A stretch of DNA of 64,000 nt from Alloprevotella sp. Lung230 (GCF_014385435.1 NZ_JACSUD010000013.1:1-64000), one strand, 5' to 3'. Positions 27,325-40,389 are shown, counted from the first letter of the stretch. Notes: generated by a model from the sequence alone, not told the origin. Program-made: numbers and translations.

Positions 27325-27769
27325 GCTGAACATTCCCAAACAGCTGTTTGTGGAAGAAGTGCAGCGACTCATCAACGCCGGGCACACGGCACGCTTCCGC
27401 GTACGCGGTTGGAGCATGCGCATCTTTGTGGAGCACGAGCGCGACGAAGTGTTGCTGGCTCCCTGCCGCGCGGAACAGTTGAAGCGAGGTGATGTGGTCT
27501 TAGCACTCACCACCGAAGGGGAATATGTCCTCCACCGCATCGTTCGGGTTGATGGGAAAATGCTCACGCTGCAAGGCGATGGCAATGTCGGAATCATAGA
27601 GCACACCTATCGAAAAGACGTTGTGGGGATAGCACAAGGCTTCTACCGCAAAGGGCGCACCGAGTTGGATTCCGTCAGCGGTTGGAAATGGCGAACGTAC
27701 TCCTCCATCTGGTTGTTCTTCAAGCCCTTCCGCCGTTATCTATTGGCATTCTACCGCTTGTTCCACTAA
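27311..27769 (+). CDS. S24/S26 (signal-peptidase-fold) protein with Ser-His dyad
   Basis: Protein of 152 residues with the signal-peptidase fold. Motifs are RGWSMRIF (nucleophile Ser35), LKRGDVVLA, YVLHRIVRV (His75 where bacterial type I peptidases have Lys) and LQGDGN. The Ser-His dyad and the GD.N motif are those of the SipW/eukaryotic-signalase branch. It lacks the N-terminal membrane anchor; a C-terminal aromatic stretch (WLFFKPFRRYLLAFYRLF) could be amphipathic. Its start overlaps the kinase gene by 14 bp, indicating translational coupling. It may process a peptide together with the kinase and PqqD-like protein. Confidence 0.8.
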   Translation: MEKHKLNIPKQLFVEEVQRLINAGHTARFRVRGWSMRIFVEHERDEVLLAPCRAEQLKRGDVVLALTTEGEYVLHRIVRVDGKMLTLQGDGNVGIIEHTYRKDVVGIAQGFYRKGRTELDSVSGWKWRTYSSIWLFFKPFRRYLLAFYRLFH

Positions 27770-27812
27770 GCTTTCTTCCATTATCTCCGTCCATTCTTAT
27801 CAATGCCCCTAT

Positions 27813-31589
<3,777 letters not shown>

Positions 31590-31628
31590 CTTGGGGCACA
31601 CATATTCTGATAACTAAAATCCCTATGG

Positions 31629-31668
31629 ATAGAGACGTGCTCATGGGGTGCGTCTCTATTTGTTTTTA
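31629..31668 (+). terminator. Terminator after yidC
   Basis: Inverted repeat ATAGAGACG (31629-31637) / CGTCTCTAT (31651-31659) followed by TTGTTTTTA. Confidence 0.85.
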
Positions 31669-31681
31669 ATTCCCTCAAACG

Positions 31682-33868
31682 ATGTCCTTCAAAACCATGG
31701 TTACCATGACTGCACTCTCACTGGCGTCACTCGGCGTGAGCGTGCCCAATGAAGCCGAAGCACAAACTTTCATCGGTCGGCAAAACATCGAACTCAAATC
31801 CGACCTTATGACCCCTGAAGCACTTTGGGCTATGGGGCGCATAGGTTCGGTGAGCATCAATCAGGCCGGCACAAAAGCGGTGTATAGTGTCAGCTATTAC
31901 AGCGTGAAAGAAAACAAGTCGCACTCTGTGCTTTACCTACTTGACCTTAAGACTCGGCAATCCCAACAACTCACCACCTCGGCTAAGAGCGAGAACGGAC
32001 CGGTCTGGGTGGTCGATGCCCAAGGTAGCGAACGCATTGCTTTCCTCACGAGCGAAAGCGGCAGCAGCCAACTGTGGACCATGACCGCCGAGAGCACCGA
32101 CCGTCGCCAAATCTCTTTTGAGCCGACCGATGTCGTCGACTTTCTCTTCTCTCCCAACGGACGCCACGTCATCTTGGTCAAAGAAGTGGCGCAACGCACT
32201 TCCATCCAAGAAAACGATGCCGACCTCCCCAAAGCCACCGGAATGGTCATCAACGATTTGATGTACAAGCATTGGGACCAATACGTGACGACGGCCCCTC
32301 ATCCCTTCGTGGCGGATTTCGATGGGCAGCGTGTGAGCAATGTCAAAGACATTCTCGAAGGCGAACCCTTTGAATCGCCCATGATGCCTTTTGGGGGCAA
32401 CGAACAGTTGGCATGGTCGCCCAACTCGGACCAAGTAGCCTACACCTGCCGAAAGAAGACAGGGCGCGACTACGCCATCTCTACCGACAGCGACATCTTC
32501 CTCTATGACCTCGCCACCGGCAAAACGCGCAACCTCTGCAAGCCCGAAGGTTGGCAAGCGCCCACCGACACTGACTATACGCGCAGCCTGCAACATCAGT
32601 CCATCAACCGCCAAACGCAAGATTGCAATGTGGGTTACGACCAAAATCCACAGTTTTCCCCTGATGGCAAATACATCGCATGGAGCAGCATGGAGCGTGA
32701 TGGCTACGAGAGCGACCGCACCCGCCTTTGTGTCTACAACCTGACCACCGGCAGCAAGACTTACGTCACCGAACGCTTCGACAGCGGAGTGGATGCTTTC
32801 TGCTGGGCGCCTGACAGCAAAAGTCTCTATTTCACCGGTGTTTGGCACGGCAAGACCAACCTCTACTCCACCAACCTGCGGGGAGAGCACAAGCCCATCA
32901 CCAACGAGCAAGCCGACTACGTCCTGGTGGGAGTCCTGCCTAACGGGAAGCAACTTCTCACGAAGCGGCACTCTATGGCTGCTGCCGACGAAATATTCTT
33001 GGTAGATGTCAAAAAAGGAACGCCCACACAACTCACCCAGGAAAACAAGTATTACTACGACCATCTTGCTTTCGGTGAAGTCAAAGAGCGATGGACTAAG
33101 ACGGTGGATGGCAAAGATATGCTGAGCTGGGTCGTCTATCCTCCACACTTCGACCCGACGAAGAAATATCCCACCTTACTCTTCTGCGAGGGCGGCCCTC
33201 AAAGTCCCGTTTCGCAATTCTGGAGCTACCGCTGGAACTTCCAAATCATGGCGGCACAAGGCTACATCATCATTGCCCCCAATCGCCGCGGCCTTCCCGG
33301 TTTCGGCAAAGAGTGGCTCGAAGAAATCAGCGGTGACTACACCGGGCTCTGCATGCAAGACTATCTTAGTGCCATCGACGACATCGCTCGCGAGTCCTAC
33401 GTAGACCGCGACCGCCTTGGCGCTGTCGGTGCTTCCTTTGGTGGCTTCAGCGTCTACTGGCTTGCCGGCAACCACAACAAACGCTTCAAGGCCTTCATTG
33501 CCCACGATGGCATCTTCAATGTGCAGCAGCAATACCTCGAAACCGAAGAACTATGGTTTGCCAACTGGGATATGGGCGCCGCACCCTGGCACCGCAATGA
33601 GGCCGGACAAACCCAAAAGGTGTTCCAAACCTCGCCCCATCTCTACGTGGATCGTTGGGATACGCCCATCCTTTGCATCCACGGACAGAAAGACTTCCGC
33701 ATCGAGTACACCCAAGCGCAAAGTGCTTTCACCGCAGCCCGCCTGCGCGGAATTCCTGCCCAAATGCTCCTCTTCCCCGAAGAAAACCACTGGGTGCTGC
33801 GCCCCCAAAACGGTATCCTCTGGCAGCGTACCTTCTTCCGCTGGCTCGACAAGTGGCTGAAGCAATAA
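31682..33868 (+). CDS. S9 family peptidase, dipeptidyl-peptidase 5-like
   Basis: Exported serine peptidase of 728 residues; a signal peptide (TALSLASLGVSVPNEAEA) is followed by a WD40-like beta-propeller and an alpha/beta hydrolase domain. The triad reads Ser585 in GASFGGFS, Asp671 in HGQKDFRIEY and His703 in EENHWV. The 86- and 32-residue spacings match, from memory, those of Porphyromonas DPP5. DPP5 removes dipeptides after hydrophobic residues and feeds amino acids to asaccharolytic species. The stop codon TAA uses the TA target site plus the first base of MITE copy 2. The downstream MFS gene may import the products. Confidence 0.92.
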   Translation: MSFKTMVTMTALSLASLGVSVPNEAEAQTFIGRQNIELKSDLMTPEALWAMGRIGSVSINQAGTKAVYSVSYYSVKENKSHSVLYLLDLKTRQSQQLTTSAKSENGPVWVVDAQGSERIAFLTSESGSSQLWTMTAESTDRRQISFEPTDVVDFLFSPNGRHVILVKEVAQRTSIQENDADLPKATGMVINDLMYKHWDQYVTTAPHPFVADFDGQRVSNVKDILEGEPFESPMMPFGGNEQLAWSPNSDQVAYTCRKKTGRDYAISTDSDIFLYDLATGKTRNLCKPEGWQAPTDTDYTRSLQHQSINRQTQDCNVGYDQNPQFSPDGKYIAWSSMERDGYESDRTRLCVYNLTTGSKTYVTERFDSGVDAFCWAPDSKSLYFTGVWHGKTNLYSTNLRGEHKPITNEQADYVLVGVLPNGKQLLTKRHSMAAADEIFLVDVKKGTPTQLTQENKYYYDHLAFGEVKERWTKTVDGKDMLSWVVYPPHFDPTKKYPTLLFCEGGPQSPVSQFWSYRWNFQIMAAQGYIIIAPNRRGLPGFGKEWLEEISGDYTGLCMQDYLSAIDDIARESYVDRDRLGAVGASFGGFSVYWLAGNHNKRFKAFIAHDGIFNVQQQYLETEELWFANWDMGAAPWHRNEAGQTQKVFQTSPHLYVDRWDTPILCIHGQKDFRIEYTQAQSAFTAARLRGIPAQMLLFPEENHWVLRPQNGILWQRTFFRWLDKWLKQ

Positions 33869-34059
33869 GTAAGTGTTCAAAATTAATCGTAGTTATCTTA
33901 CTTATAGGCTGTTCTCTACTTTGATACCCTCTTTGTCTCCCTTTTCCGCCATCTCGTCTTTGTTCATCAGTCGTGTAGCCCGCTACACTCCTTCTTGACA
34001 AAGACGACCTGACGAAAAAATGGAACAAATATAGTATCAATTCATTCTGAACACCTACT
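33868..34059. mobile_element. 192-bp MITE, copy 2
   Basis: Same length and ends as copy 1, with TA on both sides (33866-33867 and 34060-34061). A large internal hairpin is intact here: CGTCTTTGT (33955-33963) pairs with ACAAAGACG (33998-34006), enclosing TGTAGC (33974-33979) / GCTACA (33982-33987). It lies exactly at the end of the DPP5-like gene and 50 bp before the MFS gene. Confidence 0.87.
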
Positions 34060-34109
34060 TAAAAGCCTCCACGACAACGAAACAAACCTAACAACAAAAC
34101 AACACCATT

Positions 34110-35726
34110 ATGAGCAACAACCTCAAAACACTGAGAGATTCCGAAGCCATGCGCTGGACCGCCCTCCTGCTGCTGGCCTTCGCGATGTTCTGTTCCTACA
34201 TCTTCATGGACATCCTCTCTCCCATCAAAGACTTGATGCAATCCACCCGTGGATGGGACTCCACCGCCTTCGGCACGATGCAAGGCAGCGAAACCTTCCT
34301 CAACGTCTTCGTCTTCTTCCTCATCTTCGCCGGCATCATCCTCGACAAAATGGGCGTCCGCTTCACCGCCCTACTCTCGGGGGCAGTGATGCTCGTCGGC
34401 GCCTGCATCAACTGGTATGCCGTGACTGAAGCCTTCCAAGGCAGCGCGCTCGATGTGTGGTTCACCAACCACCTCAATTACATCCCCGGCTTTCAAGAGC
34501 TCGGCATCGCCCCGTTCTATGAAGGCATGCCCGCCTCGGCCAAGTTTGCCGCGGTCGGTTTCATGATTTTCGGTTGCGGTGTCGAAATGGCCGGCATCAT
34601 GGTGTCTCGCGGCATCGTGAAGTGGTTCAAAGGCCGTGAGATGGCGCTTGCCATGGGCTCCGAGATGGCCTTGGCTCGCTTAGGCGTGGCCACATGTATG
34701 ATTTTCTCCCCGATGTTTGCGCGCCTTAGCGGCGTCATCGATGTGTCGCGCTCCGTGGCCTTCGGTGTTGTCCTGCTGATGATTGCCATGATGATGTTCA
34801 TCGTCTATTTCTTCATGGACCGCAAACTTGATGCTCAGACTGGTGAAGCTGAAGAGAAGGACGACCCCTTCAAGGTGTCCGACCTCGGCGCTATCCTCAC
34901 CAGCAGCGGTTTCTGGTTGGTTGCTCTCTTGTGCGTGCTTTACTACTCTGCTATCTTCCCGTTCCAGAAGTATGCCGTCAACATGCTCCAATGCAACCTC
35001 ACCTTCCACGAACTCAACCCCGGCAGCTTCTGGGCCGGCAACACCGTCACCATCGTGCAATATCTCATCATGCTCGTTGTGGCCGGCACTTCTTTCGCCA
35101 GCAATTTCGTGAAGAAAAGCCTCAAAGCACCCTTCCTCTGCATCACCGTGATTGCCCTCGTGGCTTTCTGCTATATGGGCTACATGCGCCAGTCGGCCGC
35201 CACAGTCTTCTCCGTGTTCCCCCTCTTGGCCGTCGGCATCACCCCCATCCTTGGCAACTACGTCGACCACAAGGGCAAGGCCGCTTCGATGCTCGTACTC
35301 GGCTCCATCCTCCTCATCGCTTGCCACCTCACTTTCGCCTTTGTCCTGCCCGCCTTCAAGGGCAACGAAGTGGGTGGCATCATCATTGCCTACACCACCA
35401 TCCTCGTGCTGGGTGCTTCCTTCTCGCTCGTCCCCGCCTCACTCTGGCCGAGTGTGCCCAAATTGGTGGATGCCAAAATCATCGGTTCGGCCTACGCCCT
35501 CATCTTCTGGATTCAAAACATCGGTTTGTGGCTCTTCCCCATGCTCATCGGTAAGGTACTCGACAAGAGCAACCCCGGTGTGACCGACCCCACGCAACTC
35601 AACTACACCAACCCGCTCCTCATGCTCGCCTCTCTTGGGGTGGCAGCCCTCATCCTCGGCTTTGTGCTCAAGCAAGTGGATCGTGCCAAAGGCCTCGGGC
35701 TGGAAGAACCCAACATCAAGGAATAA
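34110..35726 (+). CDS. MFS transporter (possibly peptide, MFSD1-like)
   Basis: Inner-membrane transporter of 538 residues with about 12 helices. Helix 1 starts at WTALLLLAFAMFCSYIFMD; the loop 2-3 motif is DKMGVRFTALLSG; the sixth and seventh helices are joined by a cytoplasmic loop (DRKLDAQTGEAEEKDD). It resembles the MFSD1 group, whose animal member exports dipeptides from lysosomes. The gene directly follows a dipeptidyl peptidase, with only MITE copy 2 between them, so dipeptide uptake is an attractive inference. No promoter was recognised in the 241-bp gap. Confidence 0.8.
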   Translation: MSNNLKTLRDSEAMRWTALLLLAFAMFCSYIFMDILSPIKDLMQSTRGWDSTAFGTMQGSETFLNVFVFFLIFAGIILDKMGVRFTALLSGAVMLVGACINWYAVTEAFQGSALDVWFTNHLNYIPGFQELGIAPFYEGMPASAKFAAVGFMIFGCGVEMAGIMVSRGIVKWFKGREMALAMGSEMALARLGVATCMIFSPMFARLSGVIDVSRSVAFGVVLLMIAMMMFIVYFFMDRKLDAQTGEAEEKDDPFKVSDLGAILTSSGFWLVALLCVLYYSAIFPFQKYAVNMLQCNLTFHELNPGSFWAGNTVTIVQYLIMLVVAGTSFASNFVKKSLKAPFLCITVIALVAFCYMGYMRQSAATVFSVFPLLAVGITPILGNYVDHKGKAASMLVLGSILLIACHLTFAFVLPAFKGNEVGGIIIAYTTILVLGASFSLVPASLWPSVPKLVDAKIIGSAYALIFWIQNIGLWLFPMLIGKVLDKSNPGVTDPTQLNYTNPLLMLASLGVAALILGFVLKQVDRAKGLGLEEPNIKE

Positions 35727-35747
35727 ACCTTTTCCCCCACTCCTCTC

Positions 35748-35786
35748 ATCAGGGTTGAATGCTTTCTTCGGGCATTCGACCCTGAT
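35748..35786 (+). terminator. Hairpin terminator after the MFS gene
   Basis: Inverted repeat ATCAGGGTTGAATGC (35748-35762) / GCATTCGACCCTGAT (35772-35786) with one mismatch; a U-tract is absent, so it may depend on Rho or only stabilise the 3' end. Confidence 0.65.
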
Positions 35787-35946
35787 TGCGTATGGTGCAA
35801 GGTGGTGGCAAATCTCCGTCAAGCCTGAGAAGCTTTCCCCAAGAATTCTGGGGCTATTCTCAGGAAAGAAGCTACAGAACCTTTCTCTTTTTACTTTCAT
35901 GCTGTTGGGCTTTTATTTCCATACCCTTGGAGTGCTTTCTCCGCGC

Positions 35947-36030
35947 CGTGGCGATGAAACGCCACCCTTGTGGCGACAAAACGCCACGCCTTGGCGTTTT
36001 GTCGCCACAAAGCGGATTTTTTCTGGCGAC
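35947..36030. repeat. Array C: palindromic GTGGCG/CGCCAC units, 21-22 bp period
   Basis: GTGGCG...CGCCAC pairs start at 35947, 35969 and (as TTGGCG) 35990, with CGCCAC at 35959, 35981 and 36002; a degenerate TGGCGACA lies near 36024. Periods are 22 and 21 bp. The spacer inside each palindrome is AT-rich (ATGAAA, ACAAAA, TTTTGT). It lies between the MFS terminator and the malQ promoter. Confidence 0.88.
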
Positions 36031-36100
36031 AGATTGCGCTGTAAAACAGAGAGATACAGGAATGATGCTGCAAAAGGGTATGAATTTTCTGCCACCTTGA

Positions 36101-36131
36101 TTTGGCAAATCAAAAGAAAATCGTAATTTTG
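36101..36131 (+). promoter_or_regulatory. Promoter of malQ
   Basis: A -33 TTTG (36101-36104), 19-bp spacer and -7 TAATTTTG (36124-36131), giving a leader of about 60 nt. Confidence 0.8.
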
Positions 36132-36198
36132 TGCACACAGTGCGAGTAATGGAGGTGATGCCGCCCCCTTTTTTCGTATACAACAAACAATAAACACT

Positions 36199-38880
36199 AT
36201 GATGCTGACATTCAGAATTACCTACAAAGCACAATGGGGAGAGCACCTCGCCGTTGAGATAGACGGGCAGGAAGGCGTTGCCTTGGCCTTGACCACAACC
36301 GATGGCGAAGTGTGGGAGGGCTGTTTAGACGGTGCCGGACATCATGCCGGTGAAGTGGTGGCCTATCGCTACAGCGTTTGGCGCGAGGATGTGTGCGTGC
36401 GCCGCGAACGCGGTACCTGCCTGCATACAATGCACCTAGAGAGTCCCACCAACGCCCTCTACATGATGACGGACTATTGGCGCGACCAGCCTTGGGCCGG
36501 CTATCTTTTCTCATCGGCTTTCTCCGGCGACTTCCCCTCTGCCGATTATGCCACACCCTCCATCGCCAAGTCATCCATCACGCTGCGTGTGCTTTGCCCC
36601 ACCCTCCACCAGAAGGGGCAAGTATTGGCCATCGTGGGCGCCGGCGAAGCGTTGGGAAACTGGAAGGTGGAAAATGCCATTTGTTTCGAAGAGGTGAAGC
36701 CCAATGTCTGGCATTTGACGCTCGATGTGTTCCAACTCACCGGCTGCAGCGAGTATAAATTTGTAGCGCTCGATGCGCAAACGCACGCTTTGGCCGAGTG
36801 GGAAGGTGGCGACAATCACCGACTCTACGTCCCCGAATTGGATTTGGGCGTTCACTATATGCTCCCCGAACAGGAACTTTATTTTCCCTCCACGGCACAG
36901 AAAGTAGCCGGAACGGCCGTGCCTATCTTTGCTCTACGAAGCGAGCACAGCCAGGGCGTAGGCGATTTTGGCGACTTGAAGCAGATGGTAGACTGGGCAG
37001 TGCTCACGCATCAGCGTGCGCTGCAAGTGCTTCCCATCAACGACACGACCATCACGGGAACGTGGACGGACTCTTATCCTTACAACCCCATTTCAAACTA
37101 TGCGCTCCACCCGATGTATGTGGACTTGAGGCAAGTCCCGCAACTCAAGGAGGCTGCCAAACAGGCAGAGTTTGCAAAGCAGTTCCGCCAGCTCAATGCG
37201 CTGCCAGAGATAGACTATGAGCGCGTCAACAAACTCAAACGCGACTTCCTCCGACTCGTGTTCCGCGAAAGTGGAAAAGAAGTGCTGAAGAGCGAGTCCT
37301 TCAAGGCTTTTATGGCGCACGCTGCCCATTGGTTACGCCCCTATGCCGCTTTCTCCTATTTGCGCGACAAGTTCGGGACGGCCAACTTCGGTGAGTGGCC
37401 CGAACACGCGGTCTACAATGCGCAGGCCATTGATGCTCTTTGCCGTCCTGAAAGCCCGGAGTACGAGAAGATTGCCTACTATTTCTATGTCCAATATCTC
37501 CTCCATGTACAGTTCTTAGCTGTGAGTCGCTATGCCCGCGAGCACAGCGTCATCTTGAAGGGCGACATCCCCATCGGCATTTCTCGCAACTCGGTGGAAG
37601 CATGGGTAGAACCTTTCTATTTCAATCTGAACGGACAGGCCGGTGCGCCACCCGATGCCTTCTCGGCCAATGGGCAAAACTGGGGCTTCCCCACCTACAA
37701 CTGGGAGGCCATGCGCCAAGATGGCTATCTGTGGTGGAAGCGTCGTTTCTCCAACATGGCGCAGTACTTCACGGCCTACCGCATCGACCACATTCTCGGT
37801 TTCTTCCGCATTTGGGAAATCCCCACCCACAGTGTGCAGGGCTTGTTGGGGCAATTCTCTCCGGCTTTGCCCATGAGCGAAGACGAGATCAACGGCTTTG
37901 GTTTGCGCTTCCAGCGCGACTTCATGACGCAGCCTTTCATTTGTGACGACATCCTGCGGCGCATCTTCGGCGAACAGGAGGAGTGGGTGAAGCGCACTTT
38001 CCTCACCCACTCGCACTACGATGTTTGGTGCCTGCGCCCCGAGTTTGCCACTCAGCGTGCCGTAGAGGCCTACTTCCACAAAGAAGGCGACCGCATCCAC
38101 AATGCAGCTCATCTGCGCGATGGCCTCTTTGCGCTCATCAACAATGTTTTGTTTGTGGAGGACAGCAAGCAACGCGGCCTTTATCATCCGCGCATCGCTG
38201 CCCAGCAAACGCTCCTCTTCGAGCGGCTGCAAGGGCACGAGAAGGAGGCTTTCAACCGCCTTTACAACCACTACTTCTACGAGCGGCACACCCACTTCTG
38301 GTATGACTGCGCGATGCAGAAACTCCCCGAAATCTGTGCGGCCACCTCTATGCTGCCCTGTGGAGAAGACCTCGGAATGGTGCCCGACTGTGTGCCTTGG
38401 GTGATGAACGAACTCCAAGTCCTCTCCTTGGAGATTGAACGCATGCCCAAGAACCCACACCACGAGTTCGGCCAACTTTCCGAATATCCCTTCCGCTCGG
38501 TTTGCACCATCGGCACGCACGATATGGCCACGATGCGCGGCTGGTGGAAGGAGGACAGTCAAGTCACGGCACGCTACTATTATAACGTACTGGGTCGTGG
38601 AGGCGATGTGCCGGCCGAAGCCCTCGGCTGGATTTGTGAAGAGATCGTGCGGCGTCACCTCGAAAGCCCCTCCTTGCTCTGCATACTGGCCTTGCAGGAT
38701 TGGCTCGCCATCGACGAACAGTTGCGCCTGCCCAATGCAGATGCCGAGCGCATCAATGTACCGGCCAATGCGCAGCACTATTGGCGCTACCGCATGCACA
38801 TCAGTCTCGAAAGCCTGATGAAACAAGCAGCGTTCAACAGCCGCATCACACAACTTGTCGAACAAAGTGGGCGCGCCTAA
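36199..38880 (+). CDS. malQ: 4-alpha-glucanotransferase (GH77, DPE2-like)
   Basis: Amylomaltase of 893 residues that transfers glucosyl units between maltose/maltodextrins and glucans in the cytoplasm. The N-terminus (about 1-250) holds two CBM20-like starch-binding domains (FRITYKAQWGEHLAVEI; LRVLCPTLHQKGQVLAIVGAGEALGNWK). The GH77 barrel follows with nucleophile Asp530 in YRIDHILGFFRIWE, acid/base Glu723 in PCGEDLGM and Asp775 in TIGTHDMAT. Length and domain plan match plant DPE2 rather than the 500-residue bacterial MalQ of short type. It is co-transcribed with a sugar MFS transporter 42 bp downstream. Confidence 0.95.
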   Translation: MMLTFRITYKAQWGEHLAVEIDGQEGVALALTTTDGEVWEGCLDGAGHHAGEVVAYRYSVWREDVCVRRERGTCLHTMHLESPTNALYMMTDYWRDQPWAGYLFSSAFSGDFPSADYATPSIAKSSITLRVLCPTLHQKGQVLAIVGAGEALGNWKVENAICFEEVKPNVWHLTLDVFQLTGCSEYKFVALDAQTHALAEWEGGDNHRLYVPELDLGVHYMLPEQELYFPSTAQKVAGTAVPIFALRSEHSQGVGDFGDLKQMVDWAVLTHQRALQVLPINDTTITGTWTDSYPYNPISNYALHPMYVDLRQVPQLKEAAKQAEFAKQFRQLNALPEIDYERVNKLKRDFLRLVFRESGKEVLKSESFKAFMAHAAHWLRPYAAFSYLRDKFGTANFGEWPEHAVYNAQAIDALCRPESPEYEKIAYYFYVQYLLHVQFLAVSRYAREHSVILKGDIPIGISRNSVEAWVEPFYFNLNGQAGAPPDAFSANGQNWGFPTYNWEAMRQDGYLWWKRRFSNMAQYFTAYRIDHILGFFRIWEIPTHSVQGLLGQFSPALPMSEDEINGFGLRFQRDFMTQPFICDDILRRIFGEQEEWVKRTFLTHSHYDVWCLRPEFATQRAVEAYFHKEGDRIHNAAHLRDGLFALINNVLFVEDSKQRGLYHPRIAAQQTLLFERLQGHEKEAFNRLYNHYFYERHTHFWYDCAMQKLPEICAATSMLPCGEDLGMVPDCVPWVMNELQVLSLEIERMPKNPHHEFGQLSEYPFRSVCTIGTHDMATMRGWWKEDSQVTARYYYNVLGRGGDVPAEALGWICEEIVRRHLESPSLLCILALQDWLAIDEQLRLPNADAERINVPANAQHYWRYRMHISLESLMKQAAFNSRITQLVEQSGRA

Positions 38881-38922
38881 GGGCGTCCCCCCCACATGGT
38901 TTCCCTTTTCTTTCCTCCTGCC

Positions 38923-40275
38923 ATGAAACAAATCCCCAATCAATCCTTTTGGAGTCTTTGGAATCTGAGTTTTGGATTCTTCGGAGTGCAAATCGCTTAT
39001 GCCCTCCAAAGTGCCAACATCTCGCGCATCTTCTCCACCCTCGGTGCCGACCCGCACAGCCTGTCCTACTTCTGGATTCTCCCTCCCTTGATGGGCATCA
39101 TTGTACAGCCCATCATCGGTGTGCTTTCCGACAAAACATGGACACGATTCGGCCGTCGCATCCCCTACCTATTCGTCGGAGCACTCATTGCCGTTGCAGT
39201 TATGGTGCTTCTGCCAAACGCCGGTAGTTTCGGTATGGCAGTGAGCACCGCCATGATGTTTGGCCTCATCGCGCTGATGTTTCTCGACACGAGCATCAAC
39301 ATCGCCATGCAACCTTTCAAGATGATGGTGGGCGACATGGTCAACGAAGAGCAGAAGACCAAAGCCTACTCCATCCAGTCGTTCCTCTGTAATGCCGGCA
39401 GCCTTGTGGGGTTCCTCTTCCCGTTTGTACTCGCTTGGCTTGAAGTTAGCAACACAGCCAAGAAAGGGCAAGTGCCCGACACTGTGATTTACTCTTTCTA
39501 CGGCGGTGCAGCCATCTTGATTTTGTGTGTGCTCTACACGACCATCAAGGTCAAAGAATATCCACCTTCCCTCTACAACGAATATCATGGCGTGGCAGAA
39601 GCACAACCGACCCAAAAGCCGGAGAAGGCCGACATCATCACGCTCCTACGCAAAGCTCCCACGACGTTTTGGACGGTAGGCTTGGTACAGTTCTTCTGCT
39701 GGGCAGCGTTTATGTTCATGTGGACCTACACCAATGGAACGGTTGCTGCCAATGCTTTCGACGCTCCCACCCTCCTAAAAGGGACGGCGGTTGTGCTCGA
39801 CACTACCAGCGAGCAGTACAACAACGCCGGCAACTGGGTGGGCATTCTCTTTGCCGTTCAAGCGGTCGGTTCTGTGCTGTGGGCCGTGGTCATTCCCCAG
39901 TTCAAAAACCGCCGCTTCATCTACGCCCTCAGCCTCGTCTTGGGCGGCATCGGTTTTGTGTCCACCTTCTTCATCCACGACCAGTACCTCCTCTTTGTGA
40001 GCTTCGCCCTCATCGGTTGTGCTTGGGCGGCAATGTTGGCACTGCCTTTCACCATCCTCACCAACTCCTTGAAGGGTGGGCACATGGGCACTTACCTCGG
40101 GTTGTTCAACGGCACCATCTGCCTGCCACAGATTGTGGCCGCATCGTTGGGCGGACTTATCCTCCACCTCTTCACTACGCCCGGCCATTTAGCGCCTGAA
40201 GTCAATATGCTGGTGCTTGCCGGCCTCTTCCTCTTCGTTGGAGCAGGCGCAGTCTTCCTAATCAAAGAAAAGTAA
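38923..40275 (+). CDS. MFS sugar transporter (SLC45-like)
   Basis: Inner-membrane transporter of 450 residues with about 12 helices. Motifs SNISRIFSTLGADP, IVQPIIGVLSDKTWTRFGRRIPY (the D.(T)..R.GRR motif after helix 2) and a late LPFTILTN are typical of SLC45/GPH-type carriers, which include sucrose and maltose symporters. I start at MKQIPNQSFW; an upstream in-frame ATG at 38896 would add nine residues. Its place after malQ points to maltose or maltodextrin uptake. A MITE remnant and a terminator follow. Confidence 0.9.
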   Translation: MKQIPNQSFWSLWNLSFGFFGVQIAYALQSANISRIFSTLGADPHSLSYFWILPPLMGIIVQPIIGVLSDKTWTRFGRRIPYLFVGALIAVAVMVLLPNAGSFGMAVSTAMMFGLIALMFLDTSINIAMQPFKMMVGDMVNEEQKTKAYSIQSFLCNAGSLVGFLFPFVLAWLEVSNTAKKGQVPDTVIYSFYGGAAILILCVLYTTIKVKEYPPSLYNEYHGVAEAQPTQKPEKADIITLLRKAPTTFWTVGLVQFFCWAAFMFMWTYTNGTVAANAFDAPTLLKGTAVVLDTTSEQYNNAGNWVGILFAVQAVGSVLWAVVIPQFKNRRFIYALSLVLGGIGFVSTFFIHDQYLLFVSFALIGCAWAAMLALPFTILTNSLKGGHMGTYLGLFNGTICLPQIVAASLGGLILHLFTTPGHLAPEVNMLVLAGLFLFVGAGAVFLIKEK

Positions 40276-40389
40276 ACCATATTCATCCTAACAACCATGT
40301 CTGTTGCATTTCATTATAAATGGTAGGCCGAGGGTGCAGATTGGACTTATAGTAGTGGAGCTAATCGCGTTCTGGGAACAATGTGGATA

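Noticed and set aside
40276-40388. Possible IS fragment between the sugar transporter and MITE copy 3
   Set aside because: The stretch has stops in all useful frames and no recognisable motif.
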